Shown in pieces: positions 1-5,638 of a stretch of DNA of 6,307 nucleotides; position 1 is the stretch's first letter, and each line of letters starts with the position of its first letter. The position numbers and the translations under genes are program-made. The notes under the pieces are model-generated. The model was not told where the DNA came from, made no database searches, and saw nothing but the letters and a program-made list of their open reading frames with translations. Source of the DNA: an uncultured Roseburia sp. (GTDB lineage: Bacteria; Bacillota; Clostridia; Lachnospirales; Lachnospiraceae). The DNA lies in NCBI GenBank assembly GCA_905206195.1, contig CAJLGN010000087.1, positions 1 to 6,307 on the forward strand, given 5' to 3'.

Positions 1-1761
1 CGTGTCCACATAGCCCAGAACAGCCTTTAGGATTCCCACATACGGGAGCTCCTCCAGCGCGATATCCCGGATATCGAACAGAAGTGTCAGATAGTCGATA
101 CCGTTCGCGTACATTTCGTGGTGCACCAGCGTCGTCCCGTCGAATTCGACGGGGTGATTAAAGAGCGACGCGGCATTTTTCTTTAGATCCTCCCGCTTTA
201 GCATTGGGAGCTTCAGAAGCGCCTCCTTCGGCGACGGCTCCTCCTGATATTCTCTCAGATGCACAGTATCAGTGATCAGCTTTTCAATCTCTTTGTCGGA
301 GAGGCTCGCCTTATAATCAGAGAGCTTTTTCACAAGCTCCTCCTCCCGCTTTGCATTCAGCCCACGCTTTGGAATCGCGGTGACAACAGAAGCGTGCGGA
401 TTATCCAGCAGATACTTCTCCACCAGCCGTTCAAAATAATCGGTCTCCACCTGCTCCTTCAAAAAACGGTAAGTGTCCAGCGCCTCCAGATGCAGAAACG
501 GCTCCATATCGTCGAACAGCCAACTGTCCAGACATTGGATTCCGTATAACAGTCCCTTCGGAAACTGTCCAAAATCCGCCTCCCGGAAGCGGAACTCCAG
601 ACTGCTGATCCCTGCGAGCAGCGCCTTCTTATCGATGCCCCGCTTTACCTGCCCCTGCAAAGTATCGCGGATGACAGCCAGAAAGTGCTCTTTCTCTGAG
701 AGATTTGTATTCTTTGCCACAACGGAAAAGATGGGCTGCAGCGTGCTGTTGTCATAGCCTCCCACGATATCCTTCCCGATACCCTCATCCAAAAGTGCCT
801 GCTTTAACGGCGCGCCCGGCGCACTTAAAAGTGCATAATCCAGCACGCCAAACGCCTGGTAGAGCTTCTCGTCAAGTACCGTCCCCACCACCATATTGTA
901 GGACAGGTAGGTGTTGTCCTCCTCCGTCTCACTCGCCGCAATGGAATATTCCTTCGCGATCTCCACCGGGCGCGCAAACGGAGTCTGCATTTTTATGGAA
1001 GAGTCCAGCGCAATCTCCTCGTACTTGCCGAGATATTCCTCATCCATCCAGCGCAGCTTTTCCGCTAGATCCAGGTTGCCGTAAAGATAGATGTAGGAAT
1101 TGCACGGGTGGTAATATCTTCTGTGAAAATCAAGGTACGCCTCGTACGTCAGATCGGGAATACATTCCGGGTTTCCCCCGGACTCGTTGCAGTAGGCAGT
1201 ATCGGGGAACAGAGAATTTAAAATCTCTCTCTGCATGACGTCATCCGGGGAGGAGAATGCCCCCTTCATCTCGTTGTAGACCACGCCGTTTATGGTGATG
1301 GGCGCCTCTTTATCCTCAAGCTCATAGTGCCACCCCTCCTGCCGAAAGATCTCCTCGTATTTGTAGATATTTGGGTGGAGCACCGCATCCATGTAGACAC
1401 TCATAAGATTCTGGAAATCTGTCTCATTACAGCTCGCCACGGGGTAAACTGTCTTGTCCGGGTATGTCATGGCATTCAAAAATGTGTTCAAGGAGCCTTT
1501 CACAAGCTCCACAAAAGGATCCTTCACCGGGTACTTCTCCGAACCACAGAGCACCGTGTGCTCAATGATGTGCGGCACGCCTGTGGAATCCTCCGGCGGC
1601 GTGCGGAAACCGATATAGAACACCTTATTCTCATCATCGTTTAAGATCGCAGTGACTCTCGCACCACTTTTTTTGTGTCTGAAAATATATCCCGTTGAAT
1701 GGATGTCGGACAACGCCCGCTCCTCCAATAGCTCATATGCCTGTAAATCTGAAAACTTCAT
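1..1761 (-). CDS. M16C family zinc metallopeptidase (presequence protease / PreP-like), 3' end cut by window edge
   Basis: The frame is open for 587 codons from ATG at 1761 to base 1, so only the N-terminal part is seen. Family members are about 970-1000 residues, so roughly 390 are missing. The inverted zinc motif HxxEH is present as H64-I-I-E67-H68, within PHIIEHTVLCGS, with E67 as the expected catalytic base. The third zinc ligand is E164 in NEMKGA, 97 residues after E67, which is the M16C spacing. The conserved block KGSLNTFLNAMTYPDKT (88-104) also matches. From about residue 460 the helical linker (M16C-associated region) begins. No signal peptide is visible, so a cytosolic clamshell protease that degrades short unfolded peptides is the family-based expectation. 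The start is firm: an in-frame TAA lies at 1768-1770, just upstream, and AAAGGA (1774-1779) serves as ribosome site at a long 12-nt spacing. The gene is monocistronic at its 5' end, isolated from csp by a terminator. Substrates are not known. Confidence 0.93.
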   Translation of the reverse strand, partial: MKFSDLQAYELLEERALSDIHSTGYIFRHKKSGARVTAILNDDENKVFYIGFRTPPEDSTGVPHIIEHTVLCGSEKYPVKDPFVELVKGSLNTFLNAMTYPDKTVYPVASCNETDFQNLMSVYMDAVLHPNIYKYEEIFRQEGWHYELEDKEAPITINGVVYNEMKGAFSSPDDVMQREILNSLFPDTAYCNESGGNPECIPDLTYEAYLDFHRRYYHPCNSYIYLYGNLDLAEKLRWMDEEYLGKYEEIALDSSIKMQTPFARPVEIAKEYSIAASETEEDNTYLSYNMVVGTVLDEKLYQAFGVLDYALLSAPGAPLKQALLDEGIGKDIVGGYDNSTLQPIFSVVAKNTNLSEKEHFLAVIRDTLQGQVKRGIDKKALLAGISSLEFRFREADFGQFPKGLLYGIQCLDSWLFDDMEPFLHLEALDTYRFLKEQVETDYFERLVEKYLLDNPHASVVTAIPKRGLNAKREEELVKKLSDYKASLSDKEIEKLITDTVHLREYQEEPSPKEALLKLPMLKREDLKKNAASLFNHPVEFDGTTLVHHEMYANGIDYLTLLFDIRDIALEELPYVGILKAVLGYVDT

Positions 1762-1782
1762 GCAATTTTATCGTCCTTTCTG

Positions 1783-1838
1783 TAAACTGTTTTCTATTAT
1801 AACAGCTTTTCCCATTCTGCAAAAGTATAAACTGTTTT
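1783..1838. repeat. Two 11-bp direct repeats TAAACTGTTTT flanking the M16C promoter (possible operator pair)
   Basis: TAAACTGTTTT occurs perfectly at 1783-1793 and again at 1828-1838, 45 bp apart start to start. Each copy contains the dyad AAAC-T-GTTT. One copy covers the predicted transcription start and the other lies just upstream of the -35 element, so a repressor or looping protein could bind both. The region is AT-rich, so chance recurrence is not excluded, and no regulator is encoded nearby. Confidence 0.4.
1796..1823 (-). promoter_or_regulatory. Putative sigma-A promoter of the M16C peptidase gene
   Basis: Reading the minus strand, a perfect -10 TATAAT lies at 1796-1801. A weak -35, TTTGCA (4 of 6 consensus bases), lies at 1818-1823 with a 16-bp spacer; TTTTGC at 1819-1824 with 17 bp is an alternative. 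Transcription would begin near 1789, giving a leader of about 28 nt. It is downstream of the csp terminator, consistent with an independent unit. Inferred from sequence only. Confidence 0.6.
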
Positions 1839-1848
1839 TTTAGAACTC

Positions 1849-1891
1849 AAAAAAAGAGGATGTCCCGCGAATCAATCGCAAACATCCTCTT
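1849..1891 (-). terminator. Rho-independent terminator of the cold-shock gene
   Basis: On the minus strand a perfect 10-bp stem AAGAGGATGT / ACATCCTCTT (1882-1891 pairing with 1854-1863) leads into a T-run (plus-strand A-run at 1849-1855). The 18-nt loop holds a small second stem, GCGA/TCGC (1867-1870 with 1876-1879), so the structure is a hairpin with an internal bulge. There is no T-run on the other side, so it works only for minus-strand transcripts. It begins 33 nt after the csp stop codon and separates csp from the M16C gene. Confidence 0.9.
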
Positions 1892-1924
1892 CAGTCCGAC
1901 TCTCACAGCTCTATTGGATACGAG

Positions 1925-2128
1925 TTAAGCGATGCGCGTCACATTCGCCGCCTGAGGTCCCTTACTTCCCTCAGTCACCTCAAATGCAACCTGCTCACCG
2001 TCCTTTAATTCCTTAAATCCATCCATGTTCAGCGCAGAAAAATGGACGAACACATCATTTCCCTCTTCATCTGAAATAAAACCGTAACCCTTTTTCGCGT
2101 TAAACCACTTTACAACTCCCTGCTGCAT
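1925..2128 (-). CDS. csp: Cold-shock domain protein (CspA family), 67 aa
   Basis: This is a single five-stranded OB-fold nucleic-acid-binding protein that acts as an RNA chaperone or transcript antiterminator. Nearly the whole protein is the cold-shock domain: [15 protein letters not shown] at 4-18, RNP1 as KGYGFI (13-18), RNP2 as VFVHF (26-30), and the usual ending GPQAANV. The aromatic surface residues W8, F9, Y15, F17, F27, H29 and F30 are present. Length is typical (65-70 aa). The start is clear: an in-frame TAA lies at 2135-2137 and AGGAGG at 2141-2146, extending into AGGAGGGGT, precedes ATG. The gene has its own strong promoter and terminator. Which paralogue it is (cspA, B, C, D), and whether it is cold-induced or constitutive, cannot be told from one copy. 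Confidence 0.97.
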   Translation of the reverse strand: MQQGVVKWFNAKKGYGFISDEEGNDVFVHFSALNMDGFKELKDGEQVAFEVTEGSKGPQAANVTRIA

Positions 2129-2157
2129 AACCTTTTAACCCCTCCTAAAAATACAGA

Positions 2158-2181
2158 TCATACCATTTCGCCAAGGCACAT
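2158..2181 (-). other. Possible 7-codon leader ORF (MCLGEMV) in the csp 5' leader
   Basis: Within the predicted leader, an ATG at 2179-2181 opens a frame encoding M-C-L-G-E-M-V and ends at TGA 2158-2160, 29 nt before the csp ATG. GGAGG at 2186-2190 lies only 4 nt upstream of the ATG, close for an efficient site. It could couple translation to transcript stability, but so short a frame may be chance. Confidence 0.2.
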
Positions 2182-2197
2182 CCGGCCTCCACTTTAT

Positions 2198-2237
2198 TTG
2201 ACAAATCAAAATTAGCATATATCACGTTTTTTGTCAA
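2198..2237. repeat. 8-bp inverted repeat TTGACAAA / TTTGTCAA spanning the csp promoter
   Basis: TTGACAAA at 2198-2205 and its exact complement TTTGTCAA at 2230-2237 enclose 24 bp. One arm contains the -35 hexamer and the other covers the predicted transcription start. A smaller dyad, TTTGA-CAAA-TCAAA (2197-2210), overlaps the -10/start region. This could be an operator or an accident of a TTGACA-like sequence recurring in AT-rich DNA. Confidence 0.35.
2209..2237 (-). promoter_or_regulatory. Strong sigma-A promoter of the cold-shock gene
   Basis: On the minus strand a perfect -35 TTGACA (2232-2237) is followed by a 17-bp spacer and the -10 TAATTT (2209-2214), preceded by TGC, which makes an extended -10. 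The likely start is the G at 2202, giving a leader of about 74 nt, long for such a small gene but common for cold-shock genes. The promoter begins 14 bp after the mscS stop. Confidence 0.8.
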
Positions 2238-2250
2238 TCTTTTTTTAAAA

Positions 2251-3195
2251 TTATTGTCTAATCTGTACATCAATCTGCTGGTATGGGATAGAGATTCCCT
2301 TTTCGTCCAGCACATATTTGATATTTTCTGTGAGGCGCCACTTTGCCTCCCAGTAATTTTCCGCCTTCACCCACACCCGGATTCCGATATCCACGGAGGA
2401 CGCGCCGAGATTGCTCACAAAGACCACCGCTCTCTCCTCCGGAATGCGCGCTGGTTCCAGGTCCGCCAACGCCAAGAGCGCCTCCTTCGCCGCGCGGATA
2501 TCCGCCTCGTACCCGATCCCCACCACGAGATCCACGCGCCTTTTGTCCATATTGGTAACATTCGTGAGGCTGGTGTTTGAGAGCATACCGTTTGGGATGA
2601 CGATGAGCTTGTTGTCCGCCGTCAAAAGCTTGGTGTAAAAAATGGATACCTCCGACACCATCCCCTCGTTCTTGTTTGCATCCTCGATGATATAGTCGCC
2701 CACCCGAAACGGCTTTAAGAGAAGGATCAAAACGCCACCCGCGAGATTCGAGAGACTTCCCTGCAGTGCCAGACCAACCGCAACTCCGGCAGATCCGAGC
2801 ACCGCGACGGCCGAGGTGGTAGCGATGCCGAAAAGTCCCATAATAATAAAAATCAGGATCACATAGAGCGAGTACTTGATCAGGGGAACCACAAACTGCC
2901 GCACCCCCTCATCCGCCCCCGTCCGCTCCATCGAGCGATGCACCATCCTCGCAATCATCCCGATAATTCTGCCGCCGACGATATAAATTATGGCCGCGAT
3001 CAGCACCTGAAATGCAAAATTTAAAAGATCTGGAACCAGACCCTCGAGCCAGGTGCGGATCAGACCCGGGTTCTCCGCCACCGCCTGAATGCTCTCCTTT
3101 GCACTGTTAAGTGTCTCGACCGTCTCTGTCGTGTCCGCAAACCCATCGGTTGCAACCGCAAGCAATATGCCTGCATTGGTGAAATCTATTGTCAT
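2251..3195 (-). CDS. mscS: Small-conductance mechanosensitive channel, MscS family
   Basis: This membrane channel opens under membrane tension and releases solutes during hypo-osmotic shock; the family forms heptamers. With ATG at 3195 it is 314 aa. There is an N-terminal extension of about 50 residues, then TM1 (about 55-75), TM2 (about 102-124), the pore helix TM3 with SAGVAVGLALQGSLSNLAGG (135-154), and the KPFRVGDYI start of the beta domain. IPNG, ELGASS-like NLGASS and a terminal PYQQIDV follow. It matches E. coli MscS closely (286 aa). The pore residue equivalent to E. coli L105 is V138, while L109 is kept as L142. The start is chosen because AAAGGGA (3204-3210) lies 8 nt upstream; the alternative GTG at 3213 (320 aa) overlaps the previous stop as GTGA but has no ribosome site. 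It is the last gene of the serine cluster, with no hairpin terminator after its stop. Confidence 0.95.
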   Translation of the reverse strand: MTIDFTNAGILLAVATDGFADTTETVETLNSAKESIQAVAENPGLIRTWLEGLVPDLLNFAFQVLIAAIIYIVGGRIIGMIARMVHRSMERTGADEGVRQFVVPLIKYSLYVILIFIIMGLFGIATTSAVAVLGSAGVAVGLALQGSLSNLAGGVLILLLKPFRVGDYIIEDANKNEGMVSEVSIFYTKLLTADNKLIVIPNGMLSNTSLTNVTNMDKRRVDLVVGIGYEADIRAAKEALLALADLEPARIPEERAVVFVSNLGASSVDIGIRVWVKAENYWEAKWRLTENIKYVLDEKGISIPYQQIDVQIRQ

Positions 3196-3203
3196 AATCG
3201 TTG

Positions 3204-3210
3204 TCCCTTT
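3204..3210 (-). promoter_or_regulatory. Ribosome binding site deciding the mscS start
   Basis: AAAGGGA on the minus strand is 8 nt before ATG 3193-3195. It overlaps the end of the DUF1015 gene, suggesting coupled translation. No Shine-Dalgarno-like sequence precedes the alternative GTG at 3211-3213. Confidence 0.55.
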
Positions 3211-4451
3211 CACAGCTCATGTATAAATAGCCCACTGCGCAGCTTTGGTTCAAACCATGTGGATTTCGGCGGCATCAACAGCCCTGCATCCGCCACAGCA
3301 AACAGTTCCTCAATCGAGGTCGGATACATGGCAAACGCCACGGCACAATCCTCTTCGCACCGGCGCACCAACTCCTCCATTCCCCGGATGCCACCCACAA
3401 AGTCAATGCGCCCGTCGGTCTTCGGGTCACCGATGCCCAGCACCGGGTTCAAAAGCCGCCCCTGCAAAATCGACACATCCAGATCAAAGGCAGGATTCGT
3501 TTTATCGCGATCCTCCTCTCGGATGCGACAGCAGAACCAGCGGCCCTCCATATACATAGAAAATTCACCTCTGCGCTGCGGCCGTATGTCCGCGCTTCCC
3601 GTGATCTCCGTGACGTCAAATCGCTCCCGGACTTCACGGCAAAAACCCTGAAATGAATATCCGTTCAAATCCCGTACAACACGATTATAGTCCATAATCA
3701 TCAGCTGATCGTCCGGGAACAGCACCGAGAGAAAATAGTTGAACGCCTCCTCGCCCGTGTATCCCGGGTGCTCTGCCCTGCGTTTTTGCCCAACCTTCAC
3801 GGCGGACGCAGCTCTGTGGTGACCGTCCGCAATATAGATTTGGTCGATGGCCGTGAAAGCCTCCCGAATCTGCGCGATGGAGTCTTCGTCGCGGATCACA
3901 AAGACGCGGTGACGGATGCCGTCATCCGACAAGAAATCGTATTCCGCTCCCTGCTCCTTCGCCCTCGCCACCGCCGCATTGATGGCCGCGTTGGAGCGGT
4001 ATGCCAGAAAAATAGGCCCCGTCTGTGCATTGCAGACATCCACGTGCCGGATGCGATCCTCCTCCTTCTCAGCCCTGGTGTTCTCGTGCTTTTTTATCAC
4101 GTTGCCGAGATAATCATCGATGGCGGACACCGCCACGATGCCAGTCTGCACCCTGCCAGCCATCGTCAGCTCATAGACGTAGTAGCACTTTTTGTCCTCC
4201 CGGATAAAAGTCCCGCCGTCCACCAGCTCCCAAAGCGTGTCGTGCGCGCGTTTATATACCCTGTCGTCATACATGTCCACCGAGAGCGGAAACTGCGTCT
4301 CCGCCCGGTCGATCTTTAAAAAAGATTCCGGATTCTTCTCCGCGACCTCCGTCGCCTCTTTTCTGTTATAAACATCATAAGGGAGGGCAGCCACATGCGC
4401 CGCCTTCCCTTTTTCCGGCCTGATGCCTATAAATGGTCTGATATCTGCCAT
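3210..4451 (-). CDS. DUF1015 family protein (COG4198-like), conserved, function unknown, in the serine operon
   Basis: This 413-aa soluble protein has no signal peptide or membrane segment. It is recognised as DUF1015 by its conserved blocks: IRPFIGIRP at the N-terminus (4-12), LPYDVYN (23-29), KKHENT (120-125), IYIADGHHRAASA (205-217), and the C-terminal MPPKSTWFEPKLRSG (393-407). Length is normal for the family. The D209-G-H-H-R213 motif has the G-x-x-R form of the phosphate-binding loop in the ParB/sulfiredoxin fold (GERR, GCHR), the fold used by the archaeal free-serine kinase SerK. That resemblance is my inference. The gene lies 23 bp after serA and just before mscS, so it is co-transcribed with serC-serA, and no serB is seen. 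A role in O-phosphoserine metabolism or its control is therefore plausible but unproven. The ATG at 4451 follows AGGGAG (4465-4470) at a long 13-nt spacing; no better start is seen. Confidence 0.9.
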   Translation of the reverse strand: MADIRPFIGIRPEKGKAAHVAALPYDVYNRKEATEVAEKNPESFLKIDRAETQFPLSVDMYDDRVYKRAHDTLWELVDGGTFIREDKKCYYVYELTMAGRVQTGIVAVSAIDDYLGNVIKKHENTRAEKEEDRIRHVDVCNAQTGPIFLAYRSNAAINAAVARAKEQGAEYDFLSDDGIRHRVFVIRDEDSIAQIREAFTAIDQIYIADGHHRAASAVKVGQKRRAEHPGYTGEEAFNYFLSVLFPDDQLMIMDYNRVVRDLNGYSFQGFCREVRERFDVTEITGSADIRPQRRGEFSMYMEGRWFCCRIREEDRDKTNPAFDLDVSILQGRLLNPVLGIGDPKTDGRIDFVGGIRGMEELVRRCEEDCAVAFAMYPTSIEELFAVADAGLLMPPKSTWFEPKLRSGLFIHEL

Positions 4452-4474
4452 CTCTGTAACTTTGCTCCCTCTTA

Positions 4475-5638
4475 TTATTTCACTTTCCGGACCTTTAATA
4501 CGCCATCCACTTCGCCGAGCTTCTCAAGCACCTCCTCGGTCACGCTCGTGTCCACATCGATCAGCGCGTACGCGTAATCTCCCTTTGACTTGTTTGCCAT
4601 CCCGTCGATGTTTATGCCTGCGTCTCCCAAAATCGTGGTGAAACGGCTTAACATACCGCTCGCATTGCGGTGAAGCACACCGATTCTCCCGGCCGTCATG
4701 CACGCCCCCATGCTGCAATCCGGGAAATTGACGGAATGTACAATATTGCCGTTCTCCAGATAATCCCGCACCTCGCGGACTGCCATGATCGCGCAGTTGT
4801 CCTCGGACTCCGCCGTGGAAGCGCCCAGATGCGGCGTCACAATGCATCCCTTCGCCCCGACTGTGGTCGGATTCGGGAAATCAGACACATAGGCCTTGAC
4901 CTTTCCAGCCGCAAGCGCATCCACCATGGCCTCCTCATCCACCAGGAGATCTCTCGAGAAATTCAGCACGATCACGGTCGGCTTCATGAGCGCGATGGCA
5001 TCTGTTCCGATCATCTTCTTAGTGGAGTCAAGAAGTGGCACATGGATCGTGATGTAGTCACACGCGCGGTAAATATCCTCCACATTGCTGATATGCTTCA
5101 CACTCCGCGACAGGTTCCAGGCAGCATTGACAGAAATGTATGGATCATAGCCGTACACGTCCATCCCCATGTGGGTCGCCGCGTTTGCCACGAGCACGCC
5201 GATGGCTCCAAGTCCAATGACGCCCAATTTTTTTCCGGCAATCTCTGTCCCCGCAAAATTCTTCTTCTGCTTCTCCGCAGTTTTTGCGATATTTTCATCG
5301 TTCTGATTCCCGGTACACCACTGGATACCGCCCACGATATCGCGGGAGGCGTAGAGCATTCCTGCAAAAACCAGCTCCTTCACACCGTTGGCATTGGCCC
5401 CCGGCGTGTTAAATACGACGATTCCCTTTTCTGCACACTGATCGAGCGGAATGTTGTTGACTCCGGCTCCCGCTCTCGCTACCGCGGCGATGGAGTCCGG
5501 CAGATTCAGGTCATGCATGGCAGCGCTCCGCACGAGCACGGCGTCCGCCTCTTCCATCTGCTCCACTTTCTGATACGTCTCCGAAAACAGCTCCAGGCCG
5601 ACACCTGCAATTGGATTCAAGCAATGATAACGATACAT
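4475..5638 (-). CDS. serA: D-3-phosphoglycerate dehydrogenase, short type with C-terminal ACT domain
   Basis: This enzyme catalyses the first step of serine synthesis, oxidising 3-phosphoglycerate to phosphohydroxypyruvate with NAD+ in the cytosol. It is 387 aa. An N-terminal substrate half includes RAGAGVNNIP (55-64) and NTPGANANGVKELV (77-90). The Rossmann motif GLGAIG lies at 142-147, with D165 in YGYDPY at the second strand, indicating NAD over NADP. Catalytic R229 is in NFSRD and H270 in TPHLGAST. The usual Glu partner of the His, in the VFxxEP segment, is not visible: that stretch reads SDFPNP (252-257). The intervening domain of long SerA enzymes is absent. Residues about 317-387 form an ACT domain (RIGVLHRNASGML...), suggesting serine feedback or oligomerisation. 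It shares one base with serC (TGATG) and has a strong AGGAGG site inside the serC end, so the two are translationally coupled. Confidence 0.95.
   Translation of the reverse strand: MYRYHCLNPIAGVGLELFSETYQKVEQMEEADAVLVRSAAMHDLNLPDSIAAVARAGAGVNNIPLDQCAEKGIVVFNTPGANANGVKELVFAGMLYASRDIVGGIQWCTGNQNDENIAKTAEKQKKNFAGTEIAGKKLGVIGLGAIGVLVANAATHMGMDVYGYDPYISVNAAWNLSRSVKHISNVEDIYRACDYITIHVPLLDSTKKMIGTDAIALMKPTVIVLNFSRDLLVDEEAMVDALAAGKVKAYVSDFPNPTTVGAKGCIVTPHLGASTAESEDNCAIMAVREVRDYLENGNIVHSVNFPDCSMGACMTAGRIGVLHRNASGMLSRFTTILGDAGINIDGMANKSKGDYAYALIDVDTSVTEEVLEKLGEVDGVLKVRKVK

Noticed and set aside
705..1238. A 177-codon plus-strand frame and several other plus-strand frames at 259-1843
   Set aside because: They lie opposite the M16C peptidase gene, whose minus-strand frame is open for 587 codons with zinc motifs. 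Their Pro/Ser/Arg-rich composition is that of a complement frame.
1849..1891. The csp terminator as a bidirectional terminator or a small RNA gene
   Set aside because: The T-run exists only for the minus strand, no plus-strand gene ends here, and no separate promoter points into it.
3768..4319. A 183-codon plus-strand frame opposite the DUF1015 gene
   Set aside because: The minus-strand gene carries all conserved DUF1015 blocks across this stretch. The antisense frame has no ribosome site or recognisable domain.
4452..4474. A separate promoter between serA and the DUF1015 gene
   Set aside because: The 23-bp gap holds only the ribosome site, and I saw no -10/-35 pair in or just upstream of it.
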